Under the pieces are notes generated by a model, which worked only from the letters and a program-made list of their open reading frames with translations, had not been told where the DNA came from and ran no database searches. The position numbers were made by a program, and so were the translations under genes. This document shows positions 22,378 to 31,233 of a DNA stretch of 64,000 nucleotides, piece after piece. The stretch lies in the NCBI RefSeq assembly GCF_000349845.1, contig NC_020829.1:4967001-5031000 (forward strand), read 5' to 3'. Source of the DNA: Pseudomonas sp. ATCC 13867. Its GTDB lineage: Bacteria > Pseudomonadota > Gammaproteobacteria > Pseudomonadales > Pseudomonadaceae. Numbering within the stretch: position 1 is the first letter of the stretch; each line of letters starts with the position of its first letter.

Positions 22378-22407
22378 AGTCTAATCAAGTGTGCAACGAT
22401 TAGCCAA
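22378..22407 (-). promoter_or_regulatory. Predicted promoter of the thiC-cytX transcript
   Basis: On the minus strand TTGGCT (22402-22407) and TAGACT (22378-22383) are spaced 18 nt, just upstream of the riboswitch, leaving room for a start inside the first aptamer stem. The rest of the 22156-22546 gap holds the riboswitch and the opmH leader; I saw no other gene in it. Confidence 0.4.
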
Positions 22408-22546
22408 TGCCGTCTGACCGAAAACCGCGCAATTGCCTACAGGAGGCTACACTCCTGCCTCGGAAGGCTCATACGAACGCGCCTTGACCGCCATCGGCGG
22501 CAACCGTAGCCTTGCTCCACCTCGCATCAATTTCTAGGACGAACGA

Positions 22547-24001
22547 ATGCTGCGCAGACTCTCCCTGGCTGTCGCCGTGGCCGCTTCGACAGGCTTTGCC
22601 TGGGCCGCACAGCCCGCTCCGGCGGCCTCCTCGCTGCCGACCAAGACGGACCTGATCAGCGTCTATAAAGACGCCGTCGACAACAACGCCGACCTCGCCG
22701 CCGCGCAGGCCGACTACCTGGCCCGCAAGGAAGCCGTGCCGCAGGCGCGTTCCGGGTTGCTGCCGCAGATCAACGCCGGCGCCAACGTGGGCAGCACCCG
22801 CACCTCGCTGGACGAGCCCAATGCGACGCTGAACCGCAACAACCAGGTGGTCCAGGCGACCCTGAGCCAGCCGCTGTTCCGTGCCGACCGCTGGTTCCAG
22901 CTCAAGGCAGCGGAGAACATCAGCGAACAGGCCCAGCTGGAATTCTCCTCGACCCAACAGGCGCTGATCCTGCAGAGCGCCGTGACCTATTTCGGCGTGC
23001 TCCGCGCCCAGGACAACCTGGCCGCCAGCAAGGCCGAGGAAGCGGCCTTCAAGCGCCAGCTCGACCAGTCCAACGAACGTTTCGACGTCGGCCTGTCGGA
23101 CAAGACCGACGTGCTCGAATCCCAGGCCAGCTACGACACCGCCCGCGCCAACCGCCTGGTCGCCGAACAGCAGGTGGATGATGCCTTCCAGGCCCTGGTC
23201 ACCCTGACCAACCGCGAGTACAGCTCCCTCGAAGGTATCCTGCACTCCATGCCGGTGGTCGCGCCGATGCCCAACGACGCCAAGGCCTGGGTAGACACCT
23301 CGGTACAGCAGAACCTGGCGTTGCAGGCCAGCAACTACGCGGTCGACGCCGCCGAAGAAACCCTGCGCCAGCGCAAGGCCGGCCACCTGCCGACCGTCGA
23401 TGCCGTGGCGCAATACCAGAAAGGCGACAACGACGCCCTGGGCTTCGCCAACTCCGGCGCCCCCGGTGATCCGCACTACGGCAAATGGGTCGACCAGAGC
23501 AGCATCGGCCTGCAGTTGAACGTGCCGATCTACAGCGGCGGCCTGACCAGTTCCCAGGTCCGCGAGGCCTACCAGCGCCTGAACCAGAGCGAGCAACTGC
23601 GCGAAAGCCAGCGCCGCCAGGTGGTGCAGGACGCCCGCAACCAGCACCGCGCGGTGAACACCGACGTGGAGCAGGTCAAGGCGCGGCGCCAGGCGATCAT
23701 CTCCAACCAGAGCTCGCTGGAAGCCACCGAGATCGGCTACCAGGTCGGTACCCGCAACATCGTCGACGTACTGGACGCCCAGCGTTCGCTGTACAGCGCC
23801 GTGCGCGACTACAACAACACCCGCTACGACTACATCCTCGACAACCTGCGCCTGAAGCAGACCGCCGGCACCCTGGCGCCGAGCGACCTGCAGGCCCTGA
23901 GCGGTTACCTGAAGCCGGACTACAACCCGGACAAGGACTTCCTGCCGCCGGACCTGGCCAAGGCCGCCGAAGCTCAGCTGAAGAACAGCTCCCAATACTG
24001 A
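22547..24001 (+). CDS. opmH: TolC-family outer-membrane channel (OpmH)
   Basis: 484 residues with a signal peptide (MLRRLSLAVAVAASTGFAWA). Two structural repeats of alpha-helical barrel and beta strands are visible: the first around QARSGLLPQINAGANVGS and the second around RKAGHLPTVDAVAQYQKG, each with a VGxxDxxDVLxAQ-type helix (FDVGLSDKTDVLESQ and YQVGTRNIVDVLDAQ). It is closer to E. coli TolC than to OprM types (no lipobox Cys). The P. aeruginosa equivalent, OpmH, serves the TriABC pump and type I secretion. It is divergent from thiC, as in P. aeruginosa (PA4973/PA4974). No pump genes are adjacent. Confidence 0.88.
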   Translation: MLRRLSLAVAVAASTGFAWAAQPAPAASSLPTKTDLISVYKDAVDNNADLAAAQADYLARKEAVPQARSGLLPQINAGANVGSTRTSLDEPNATLNRNNQVVQATLSQPLFRADRWFQLKAAENISEQAQLEFSSTQQALILQSAVTYFGVLRAQDNLAASKAEEAAFKRQLDQSNERFDVGLSDKTDVLESQASYDTARANRLVAEQQVDDAFQALVTLTNREYSSLEGILHSMPVVAPMPNDAKAWVDTSVQQNLALQASNYAVDAAEETLRQRKAGHLPTVDAVAQYQKGDNDALGFANSGAPGDPHYGKWVDQSSIGLQLNVPIYSGGLTSSQVREAYQRLNQSEQLRESQRRQVVQDARNQHRAVNTDVEQVKARRQAIISNQSSLEATEIGYQVGTRNIVDVLDAQRSLYSAVRDYNNTRYDYILDNLRLKQTAGTLAPSDLQALSGYLKPDYNPDKDFLPPDLAKAAEAQLKNSSQY

Positions 24002-24086
24002 GCCCCATGAAAGAGCTGGTGTGCTGCACGCGCGAGGGTCCAGCGTAAAGCGAAGCCAATCGCGGACAGCTCCAGGCTCGGATCGG

Positions 24087-24143
24087 CCCTCCCCCTAACC
24101 CTCTCCCAGCGGGAGAGGGGACCGTTCGGCGCAGGGAGCAATC
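24087..24143. repeat. CCCTCTCCC-type dispersed repeat, partial copy
   Basis: An AACCCTCTCCC block pairs with a GGGAGAGGGG block four to five nt further on and continues with ACCGTTCGGCGCAG, matching part of the larger element at 38705-38821 in inverted orientation. It lies in the 280-nt opmH/aldolase gap, where I see no gene. Confidence 0.6.
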
Positions 24144-24230
24144 AAGGTGTCAGCCGAGGGCTGGGGTGAAGGGAAAGCACGGGCAGGGGTTACCCCGGAA
24201 GAAGACAGTTGCTCCTACGCCCAGGCGGGG

Positions 24231-24254
24231 GTAGGAGCGGACTCCATCCGCGAT
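24231..24254. repeat. REP-like palindrome, second family
   Basis: GTAGGAGCGGACTCCATCCG and its last four bases (CGAT) form a short palindromic element. It shares the first nine bases with the main REP family but has a different core. Another copy lies at 41787-41810 and a fragment at 24059-24070. Confidence 0.6.
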
Positions 24255-24281
24255 CGCTCAACGCCGGAACTTCACCCTGAC

Positions 24282-25079
24282 TCAATCGCGATACCCCGGC
24301 GACACCCGGTCCAGCATGCGCAACAACGCCGCCCAGGCCAGGTCGTAACCGTCCGGGTCGCTCAACTCCCCCTCCCCCAGAGGCCGTGCCGGGGCGTTGA
24401 ACTGCTGCTCGGTATGCCGGCACACCTCGTCCGACGGAATCACCAGATCCCCGCCAGCCTGGGCCGTCAACTGGATGTCGCAGGCCTTCTCCAGGTAGTA
24501 CATGCGCAGGAACGCCTGCTGCACGGTCTGCCCCACGGTCAGCAAGCCGTGGTTGCGCAGCATCAGGCCGATGTGTTCATCGCCCAGGTCGCGGACCAGG
24601 CGCTGCTGCTCGTCCAGCGACAGGGCGATGCCTTCGTAGTCGTGGTAGCCAAGTCGGCCGTAGAACTCCATCGACATCTGGTTCAGCGGCAGCAACCCAC
24701 AGGCCTGAGCCGCCACCGCGCAGCCGGCGCGGGTATGGGTGTGCAGCACGCACTGTGCGTCCTCGCGGGCGCCATGAATGGCGCTGTGGATGACGAAGCC
24801 GGCCGGGTTGACCTTGTACGGCGACGGCTCCACCGCGTGGCCGGAAAGGTCGATCTTCACCAGGCTGGAGGCGGTGATTTCGTCGAACATCAGCCCGTAC
24901 GGGTTGATCAGGAAATGGTGCTCGGGACCGGGGATGCGCACCGAGATGTGAGTGAAGATCAGATCGCTCATGCGGAAATGCGCAATCAGCCGGTAGCAGG
25001 CCGCCAGTTCCTCGCGCAGCTTCCATTCTTCGGCCGGACAGGTGGCGCGGCTGGGCGCCTGCGCTTGCAGCGACGTCAT
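24282..25079 (-). CDS. Class II aldolase/adducin-family protein
   Basis: 265 residues from the ATG at 25079 (AGGAA Shine-Dalgarno). Features of the class II aldolase/adducin fold: DLIFTHISVRIPG, FLINPYGLMFDEIT, VIHSAIHGAREDAQCVLHTHTRAG (metal His pair HTH; truncated here), and a later RNHGLLTVGQTVQQAF with the third metal His. The enzyme is expected to cleave or epimerise a phosphorylated sugar or act on a related hydroxy acid; the substrate cannot be told. It follows the periplasmic binding protein by 56 nt on the same strand, so uptake and catabolism of one compound is likely. Confidence 0.8.
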   Translation of the reverse strand: MTSLQAQAPSRATCPAEEWKLREELAACYRLIAHFRMSDLIFTHISVRIPGPEHHFLINPYGLMFDEITASSLVKIDLSGHAVEPSPYKVNPAGFVIHSAIHGAREDAQCVLHTHTRAGCAVAAQACGLLPLNQMSMEFYGRLGYHDYEGIALSLDEQQRLVRDLGDEHIGLMLRNHGLLTVGQTVQQAFLRMYYLEKACDIQLTAQAGGDLVIPSDEVCRHTEQQFNAPARPLGEGELSDPDGYDLAWAALLRMLDRVSPGYRD

Positions 25080-25135
25080 AGTGCTTTCCTCCTCAGAGAC
25101 AAGGACGCCGGGGCGCGAAGGCCCCGGCGCCGGGG

Positions 25136-26194
25136 TCATTGGGCGGCCCAGGCGTTGAAGCGCTCCTCCAGCTCCTCGCCGTGGTCGACCCAGAATTCAT
25201 CATCCATCGCCAACCCCTGGGGCAGGTTCTGCGTGGAGGTTGGCACCCAGTCGGCCAGGTCGGACGGCAGGCGCTCGGCGGCCTGCTTGTTGGTCGGACC
25301 ATAGGCAATGTGCTTCACGTAGTCGACCTGGGCATCGGGCTGGTTGGCGAAGGCGATGAAGCGCTTGGCCGCATCGACGTGCTGCGAGCCCTTGATGATC
25401 GCCCAGTAGTCCATGCCGTACAGGCTGCCCGGCCAGACCAGTTGCAGATTGCGACCGCTCCTGAAGGCATCGGCGATGCGCCCGGTGTAGGTGGTGGTCA
25501 TCACCACGTCACCGGCGGCCAGCCACTGCGCCGGTTGCGCGCCGGCTTCCCACCACTGTACGTAGGGCTTGATCTGGTCGAGCTTGGCGAAGGCGCGATC
25601 GACGCCGGCCTTGGTGGCCAGTTCCTTGTAGACGTCGGCGGGCTTCACACCGTCGGCCATCAGGGCGAACTCCAGGTTGTAGATGGCGCGCTTGCGCAGG
25701 CCGCGCTTGCCGGGGAATTTCTTCACGTCCCAGAAATCGACCCAGGAGGTCGGCGCCGGCTTGAGCTTGTCGGCGTCGTAGGCAATCGCCACGCCCCACA
25801 CCAGGGCCGCCGAGCCGCAGTCCTTGGCGGCGTTGGGGATCAACTGGTCCTTGCCACCGATCTGCTGCCAGTTGAGCGGTACGAACAGGCCTTCGTCGCA
25901 GCCACGGGCCAGGTCCGGGCCCTCGATCTGCACCACGTCCCAGTCGGCGTGGCCGGTGTCGGCCATCACCTTGATGCGGGCCATCTCGCCGTTGTACTCG
26001 CTCTGGGTCACGCCGACCCCGGATTGCTTGCTGAACGGCTGGAAGAAGGCCGCATCCTGGGCCTTCTGGCCGGCGCCACCGTAGCCGACCACCACCATGT
26101 TCTCGCTGGCCTGGGCGACGGCACAGGAGAGTCCGAGGGCGAGCAGCAGCGACGGCAGCGTGCTCGTACGGAAAGCGTTCTTGCGGAAAGTCAT
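25136..26194 (-). CDS. Periplasmic binding protein of the spermidine/putrescine (PotD) type
   Basis: 352 residues with a signal peptide (TLPSLLLALGLSCAVAQA) starting from the ATG at 26194. The mature chain begins with MVVVGYGGAGQKAQDAAFF, followed by FSKQSGVGVTQSEYNGEM, WDVVQIEGPDLARGC and the domain hinge typical of ABC solute-binding family 1/PotD-like proteins. Notable: no permease or ATPase gene lies nearby, so the binding protein is an orphan here and must use a transporter encoded elsewhere. It is divergent from the cupin/flavin-oxidoreductase genes; all five genes of this locus probably respond to the same compound (inference). Confidence 0.82.
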   Translation of the reverse strand: MTFRKNAFRTSTLPSLLLALGLSCAVAQASENMVVVGYGGAGQKAQDAAFFQPFSKQSGVGVTQSEYNGEMARIKVMADTGHADWDVVQIEGPDLARGCDEGLFVPLNWQQIGGKDQLIPNAAKDCGSAALVWGVAIAYDADKLKPAPTSWVDFWDVKKFPGKRGLRKRAIYNLEFALMADGVKPADVYKELATKAGVDRAFAKLDQIKPYVQWWEAGAQPAQWLAAGDVVMTTTYTGRIADAFRSGRNLQLVWPGSLYGMDYWAIIKGSQHVDAAKRFIAFANQPDAQVDYVKHIAYGPTNKQAAERLPSDLADWVPTSTQNLPQGLAMDDEFWVDHGEELEERFNAWAAQ

Positions 26195-26528
26195 CGGGCA
26201 TACCCCATGTCGTAGGAGGTCGCGGGCGCAGCGCACGAAGCTGCGCGCTCGCTGGACGGGCGCGCCGGAACCACGGTGCAAGGGAGACAGGGCAGAGGTA
26301 GACCGGTGGCCTGCGGGCAAGCCCGCAAAGCGAGGTGGGACCGTACGGAACGGTTCATGCGCCTCTCCTCTTGTAGTTGTTGTGGAGCACGTCGCGGTTG
26401 AGCCCGGAGGACCGGGCTGGAAATGAAACTACCCAGTCACTTTTAAAAAAACAAGTTGATTTTTTACTGACGGTAAATTTCCATAGACACAGCTTAGATG
26501 ACCTTTCACCGACTCCAGGAGAAACCCC
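26195..26528. other. Divergent intergenic control region with AT-rich core
   Basis: 334 nt between the binding-protein and cupin genes, no gene seen. 26401-26418 forms a 7-bp stem (AGCCCGG/CCGGGCT) with a 4-nt loop. 26432-26480 is strikingly AT-rich for this genome and contains an imperfect inverted repeat (CAGTCACTTTTAAAAAA against TTTTTTACTG). That makes it a candidate operator/promoter, possibly for the XRE-cupin regulator at 29070. I could not identify a convincing -35/-10 pair. Confidence 0.45.
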
Positions 26529-26879
26529 GTGTCCGAGGTCCGTCACTTCCAAAAGTCCGCCCTGCAGTTCCAGTCCTACGCTGGCGAACCGGTCGAACGC
26601 GCCGCCATCTGCCGCCTGATCGGCCCGACCGACAGCCAGACGATGGGCGCGGGCCTGGCGTGCTTCGATGGCGTTTCCATCGAGTGGACGGTGCTCTACG
26701 ACGAGCTGATCGTGGTGCTCGAAGGCCACTTCCGCCTGCGCCTGGCCGACCGCGTGATCGACGCGGCGCCGGGCGACGTGATCTGGGTCCCCGAACGCAC
26801 CCCACTGGCTTACGAAGGCGAGCAGGCCCGGGTGTTCTACGCCCTGTATCCGGTGGACTGGCAGGCCCGCAACGCCTAG
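26529..26879 (+). CDS. Small cupin-domain protein
   Basis: 116 residues from a GTG at 26529 with CAGGAG nine nt upstream. A single cupin barrel: WTVLYDELIVVLEGHFRLRL (motif 1 region, truncated) and AAPGDVIWVPERTPLAYEG (motif 2). The usual metal-binding His pair is not evident in motif 1 (YDELIVVLEG), resembling EutQ-like cupins. It could be a sugar or ethanolamine-type binding/isomerase protein; the substrate is unknown. The flavin oxidoreductase begins 64 nt downstream on the same strand, suggesting one transcript. Confidence 0.75.
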   Translation: MSEVRHFQKSALQFQSYAGEPVERAAICRLIGPTDSQTMGAGLACFDGVSIEWTVLYDELIVVLEGHFRLRLADRVIDAAPGDVIWVPERTPLAYEGEQARVFYALYPVDWQARNA

Positions 26880-26943
26880 TTGATCGACCGGCTGCACGTC
26901 GATGTTCAGTGCGGAATAAACAACAAGAATCCGGAGTTGCCCG

Positions 26944-28893
26944 ATGAGCCAGTTTCCCCACCTGTTCAGCCCGCTGCGCATCCGCGGCAAGGCGCTGAAG
27001 AACCGCATCATGTCCACCGGGCACGACACCTCGATGCCCACCGACAACCTGGTCAACGACCAGTTGGTGGCCTACCACACCGCCCGCGCCAAGGGCGGCG
27101 TCGGCCTGATCGTGCTGCAGGTCGCCGGCGTGCACGACAGCGCCCGCTACACCTCCCACGTACTGATGGCCACCGATGACGCCTGCATCCCCGGCTATCG
27201 GCGCATCGCCGAGGCCTGCCACGCCGAAGGCACTGTGGTGCTGTCCCAGGTGTTCCACCCGGGGCGGGAGATCATGGAATCCAGCGACGGCCTGCTGGCC
27301 GTCGCGTATGCGCCCTCCGCCTCGCCCAACGAACGCTTCCGGGTGATGCCCCGCGAGCTGAGCCAGGCGATGATCGACGAAATCATCGAAGGCTACGCCG
27401 CCGCCGCGCGCCGCCTGCATGCCGCCGGCATCGACGGGGTGGAGGTGGTCGCCAGCCACGGCTACCTGCCGGCGCAGTTCCTCAACCCACGGGTGAACCG
27501 CCGCAGCGACGCCTACAACGGCGACCTCGACGCACGCCTGCGCTTCACCCGCGAAGTGATCGCTGCCGTGCGCGCCGCCACCGATGAAGACTTCATCATC
27601 GGCCTGCGCATCTCCGCCGATGAACGCGATCCGGAAGGCCTCACCGAGGACGAATCGCTGCAAGCGGTAAAATCCCTGCAGAACGAACTGGACTACGTGC
27701 ACATCGTCGCCGGCACCTCGGCGTCGCTGGGCGGCGCCATCCACATCGTCCCGCCGATGGCCATCGAAGCGGCCTACCTGGCCAACGAGGCCGGCACCTT
27801 CAAGCGCAACCTGGAGATTCCGCTGTTCGTCACCGGGCGCATCAACCAACCGCAGGAAGCCGAGCTGATCCTCGCCCGTGGCCAGGCCGACGTCTGCGGC
27901 ATGACCCGCGCGCTGATCTGCGACCCGCAGATGCCGGGCAAGACCGAAAGCGGCCACGTCGAAGACGTGCGCGCCTGTATCGCCTGCAACCAGGCGTGCA
28001 TCGGCCACTTCCACCGTGGCTACCCGATCTCCTGCATCCAGCACCCGGAAACCGGCCGCGAGCTGATCTACGCCGAACGCAAGATGGCCGCCCAGCGCAA
28101 GCGCGTGCTGGTGGTCGGCGGCGGGCCGGCCGGCATGAAGGCTGCCGCCGTTGCGGCGCAGCGCGGCCATGAGGTCACCCTCTGCGAAGCCAGCGGCCAG
28201 CTCGGCGGCCAGGTCAACCTCGCCCAGCTGCTGCCGCGCCGCGCGGAGTTCGGCGGCGCCTCCACCAACCTGCAGCGCGAAATGCAGCTGGCCGGCGTCG
28301 AAGTGCGCCGCAACACCCGCGTCGACCGCGCACTGGTCGAGCGGGAGCGTCCCGACGTGGTGATCGTCGCCACCGGTGCCAAGCCCTATCGCCCGCCCTA
28401 CGAGGAAGCCGGCAACCTGCAGGTGGTGGACGCCTGGCAGGTGCTGCGCGGCGAAGTGAAGATCGGCCGCTCGGTGCTGGTCACCGACTGGCGCGCCGAC
28501 TGGATCGCCCCCGGCATCGCCGAGCGCCTGGTGCGCGACGGCCACCAGGTACAGTTGGCGGTGAACGGCACCCACGCTGGAGAAAGCCTGCCGCTCTACG
28601 TGCGCGACCACATGGCCGGCGAGCTGCACCGCCTGGGCATCGGCATCACGACCTACGCCCGCCTGTACGGCGTCGACGACAGCACCGTCTACCTGCAACA
28701 CACCGCCAGCGGCGAGCCGATGCTGGTGGAAAACATCGACACCCTGGTGCTCTGCCAGGGCCATCAGCCGGTGGACGAACTGACCGACGAGATCGCCGAC
28801 CTCGCCGAGGTGCGCCGCATCGGCGACTGCCTGGCGCCGCGCACGGCGGAAGAAGCGATCTACGAAGGGCTCAAGGCGGGCTGGGCGATCTGA
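26944..28893 (+). CDS. FMN/FAD/[4Fe-4S] NADH:flavin oxidoreductase (TMADH / 2,4-dienoyl-CoA reductase type)
   Basis: 649 residues. An N-terminal old-yellow-enzyme barrel (about 1-340; active-site region ASHGYLPAQFLNPRVNRRSD with His172) is followed by a [4Fe-4S] motif with Cys345, Cys348, Cys352 and Cys364, then a dinucleotide-binding domain starting VLVVGGGPAGMKAA (about 386). This is the layout of trimethylamine dehydrogenase, dimethylglycine demethylase DgcA and 2,4-dienoyl-CoA reductase. Linked to a polyamine-type binding protein and an XRE-cupin regulator, oxidation of an amine or amino acid derivative is plausible but unproven. The P. aeruginosa counterpart by position is PA4986. Confidence 0.82.
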   Translation: MSQFPHLFSPLRIRGKALKNRIMSTGHDTSMPTDNLVNDQLVAYHTARAKGGVGLIVLQVAGVHDSARYTSHVLMATDDACIPGYRRIAEACHAEGTVVLSQVFHPGREIMESSDGLLAVAYAPSASPNERFRVMPRELSQAMIDEIIEGYAAAARRLHAAGIDGVEVVASHGYLPAQFLNPRVNRRSDAYNGDLDARLRFTREVIAAVRAATDEDFIIGLRISADERDPEGLTEDESLQAVKSLQNELDYVHIVAGTSASLGGAIHIVPPMAIEAAYLANEAGTFKRNLEIPLFVTGRINQPQEAELILARGQADVCGMTRALICDPQMPGKTESGHVEDVRACIACNQACIGHFHRGYPISCIQHPETGRELIYAERKMAAQRKRVLVVGGGPAGMKAAAVAAQRGHEVTLCEASGQLGGQVNLAQLLPRRAEFGGASTNLQREMQLAGVEVRRNTRVDRALVERERPDVVIVATGAKPYRPPYEEAGNLQVVDAWQVLRGEVKIGRSVLVTDWRADWIAPGIAERLVRDGHQVQLAVNGTHAGESLPLYVRDHMAGELHRLGIGITTYARLYGVDDSTVYLQHTASGEPMLVENIDTLVLCQGHQPVDELTDEIADLAEVRRIGDCLAPRTAEEAIYEGLKAGWAI

Positions 28894-28903
28894 GCCCGTT
28901 TTT

Positions 28904-28994
28904 GCAGGAGCGAGCTTGCTCGCGAACCGCCCAGCGCCTGGGTCGCCGGGGACTACGTTCGCGAGCAAGAGCCGGGCGTCCCCCTCGCTCCTAC
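28904..28994. repeat. REPIN (locus c), one arm with internal insert
   Basis: The left REP copy (28904-28927) is standard. The right copy (28958-28994) carries extra bases in the palindrome centre, reading GGGGACGCC plus CGGCTC on the minus strand. It follows the flavin oxidoreductase stop. Confidence 0.8.
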
Positions 28995-29069
28995 GAAGAG
29001 CAATCGGTCCACACGCCCGGCGCATTGTTTAGAATGCCCCACGACGCCAATCGCCAGGACCGCCACCGC

Positions 29070-29663
29070 ATGAGCCAGAAAGCCCCGCAGGAAGCCCCCG
29101 CCAACGCCGAAGCGCAGTTCCTCGGCACCCGCATCCGTGGCCTGCGCAAGCGGCGCGGCATGACCCTGGCGGAACTGGCCGAGCAGAGCAGCCTCACCGC
29201 CGGCTACATCAGCCAGCTGGAACGCAACCTGGCGTACCCGTCGATCCCCGCCCTGTTCAACATCGCCCGCAGCCTGGGCGTGACCATCCAGTGGTTCTTC
29301 GCCAGCGAAGTGCAGGTCGACCCCGACGACGCCGGCTACGTGGTCCGCCGCAACGCCCGCACCAGCGTGCATTACGAAGACGGCATCGTCGACGAACTGC
29401 TCAGCCCGCAGCCCAGCCGCCAGTTGGAAATCCTCCACTCGCGCTTCCCACCGGGCACCTACAGCCAGCAGAGCTACAGCCACGACGGCGAGGAAGCCGG
29501 CTACCTGCTCAGCGGCACCTTCGAGCTGTGGGTGGGCGAGCGCTACTTCCTGATCAACGAGGGCGACAGCTTCAGCTACTCCAGCCAGGAGCCGCACCGC
29601 TATGGCAACCCGGGGGATGTGGATGCCGTGGTGCTCTGGGTGATCACACCGCCGACGTTCTGA
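29070..29663 (+). CDS. XRE-family regulator with C-terminal cupin sensor
   Basis: 197 residues from the ATG at 29070 (CAGGA upstream); an ATG at 29034 is possible but overlaps a TAGAAT promoter-like site. Helix-turn-helix: RIRGLRKRRGMTLAELAEQS and LTAGYISQLERNLAYPSIPAL (about 18-60). Cupin_2 domain: PGTYSQQSYSHDGEEAGYLL and INEGDSFSYSSQEPHRYGNP (first segment trimmed). This PuuR-like architecture typically represses amine or amino-acid catabolic genes and is released by the substrate. It probably controls the adjacent flavin oxidoreductase/cupin and the divergent binding-protein/aldolase genes. P. aeruginosa PA4987 is the positional counterpart. Confidence 0.88.
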   Translation: MSQKAPQEAPANAEAQFLGTRIRGLRKRRGMTLAELAEQSSLTAGYISQLERNLAYPSIPALFNIARSLGVTIQWFFASEVQVDPDDAGYVVRRNARTSVHYEDGIVDELLSPQPSRQLEILHSRFPPGTYSQQSYSHDGEEAGYLLSGTFELWVGERYFLINEGDSFSYSSQEPHRYGNPGDVDAVVLWVITPPTF

Positions 29664-29674
29664 GGGGGCTCTTC

Positions 29675-29752
29675 GTAGGAGCGAGCTTGCTCGCGAACGT
29701 TCTTCGGATGACGTCGGCGCCAAGCGGGGTTCGCGAGCAAGCTCGCTCCTAC
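29675..29752. repeat. REPIN (locus d)
   Basis: Two standard inverted REP copies (29675-29698 and 29730-29752) lie between the convergent XRE-cupin and waaA genes. Confidence 0.85.
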
Positions 29753-29779
29753 AGTCGAGGTCCCGGCAAGTTCCAGGCG

Positions 29780-31057
29780 CTAGACCCACCCCTTGATCAG
29801 TCGCCCAAGGCCATCCAGCAAACGCTCCAGCGCGCCCTGGTTGGCCTTCATCACGCCCAGCCCGGCCTCCGCCATGCGCCCAGCAATAGCCGGCTCATCC
29901 CACAGCGCCGCCACGGCCACCGCCAGCGACGGCGCATCGACCACTTCGCGCAACGCACCGACCTCGCGCAGTTGTGCGGCGATTTCCAGGAAGTTGAACA
30001 GGTGCGGGCCGGACAACACCGGCTTGCCCAGCGCCGCCGGCTCCAGCAGGTTGTGCCCGCCGTTGGGCACCAGGCTGCCGCCGACGAAGGCGACGTCCGC
30101 CAGCGCATAGAGGAACAGCAGCTCGCCCATCGTGTCGCCGAGCAGCACCTGGGTCTCCGCCACGACCCGCTCGCCCGTGGAACGGCGCTGGGTGCGGAAG
30201 CCTTCGCGGCGGCACAGCTCGAACATCGGGTTGAAGCGCTCGGGATGGCGCGGCACCAGGATCAACAGCGCGTCGGGATGCTTCTCCAGCAACTGGCGAT
30301 GGGCGGTCAGGACAATCTCGTCCTCGCCGGCATGGGTGCTGGCGGCGATCCACACCGGCCGCCGCTGCGCCTGCCACTGCCCGCGAAGATCATCGGCGCG
30401 CGCCAGCAGTTCGGGATCGATGCTCAGGTCGAACTTGATCGAACCGGTCACGCTCACGCAATCCGGACGCGCGCCAAGCTGGCGGAAGCGTTCGGCCTCG
30501 GCCTCGGTCTGCACGGCGATCCAGCTCATCTCTTCGAGCATCGGCCGGGTCAGCCCGGCAAAACGCGCGTAGCCCCGCGCCGAGCGTTCGGACAACCGCG
30601 CATTGGCCAGCGCCACCGGAATGCCGCGTTTGGTGCACTGATGGATATGGTTCGGCCATAGCTCGGTTTCCATGATCACGCCCAGCACCGGCCGCGCGCG
30701 GTCGAGGAAGCGCGCCGCCGCCCAGGGCAGGTCGTAGGGCAGGTAGCAGTGTTGCACCTGGTCGCCGAACAGCGCGCGGATGCGCTCGGAGCCGGTGGGC
30801 GTCATGCAGGTGACGGTGATCGGCAGGCCGGGGTGGCGCTGCATCAGCGCGCGGATCATCGGCGCGGCGGCGATGCTCTCGCCCACCGACACCGCGTGCA
30901 CCCAGATGCCGCCGGGCTTGAGCGCCGGCAGGTCGAGGGCGAAGCGCTCGCCGACGCGCCGGGCATACGCCGGCGCCTTGCGCGAACGCAGGAACAGGCG
31001 CAGCGCGACCAGCGGCAGGCCCAGGTGGAACAGCAGGGTATAGAGGGTCCGGTTCAT
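29780..31057 (-). CDS. waaA: Kdo transferase WaaA (KdtA)
   Basis: 425 residues from the ATG at 31057; the open frame upstream is only translated REP sequence. It transfers Kdo from CMP-Kdo to lipid IVA at the inner membrane, starting the LPS core. Seen: the N-terminal membrane-proximal helix (MNRTLYTLLFHLGLPLVALRLF, trimmed here to its start), the acceptor-side motif WVHAVSVGE with the catalytic Glu, IMETELWPN, and the GT-B C-terminal domain with AASTHAGED and FVGGSLVPNGGHNLLEPA. Full length. It stands apart from the main waa operon, as in P. aeruginosa (PA4988). Confidence 0.96.
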   Translation of the reverse strand: MNRTLYTLLFHLGLPLVALRLFLRSRKAPAYARRVGERFALDLPALKPGGIWVHAVSVGESIAAAPMIRALMQRHPGLPITVTCMTPTGSERIRALFGDQVQHCYLPYDLPWAAARFLDRARPVLGVIMETELWPNHIHQCTKRGIPVALANARLSERSARGYARFAGLTRPMLEEMSWIAVQTEAEAERFRQLGARPDCVSVTGSIKFDLSIDPELLARADDLRGQWQAQRRPVWIAASTHAGEDEIVLTAHRQLLEKHPDALLILVPRHPERFNPMFELCRREGFRTQRRSTGERVVAETQVLLGDTMGELLFLYALADVAFVGGSLVPNGGHNLLEPAALGKPVLSGPHLFNFLEIAAQLREVGALREVVDAPSLAVAVAALWDEPAIAGRMAEAGLGVMKANQGALERLLDGLGRLIKGWV

Positions 31058-31120
31058 GGCGGCGGAGAGTAGCAAATTAGCACCCCTGGACGCCGCACAA
31101 TCCTGATGGGGTAGCGTTCT

Positions 31121-31198
31121 GTAGGAGCGAGCTTGCTCGCGAACTTTTTCTTCCGGCGACTCCAGTGCCATGCGGTTCGCGAGCAAGCTCGCTCCTAC
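31121..31198. repeat. REPIN (locus e)
   Basis: Two standard inverted REP copies (31121-31144 and 31176-31198) in the gap between waaA and the LysR gene. Both genes run on the minus strand, so the pair lies after the regulator gene. Confidence 0.85.
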
Positions 31199-31233
31199 GA
31201 AGAGCATTTCCCGCCCGCAACAAGAGGGCCGCA

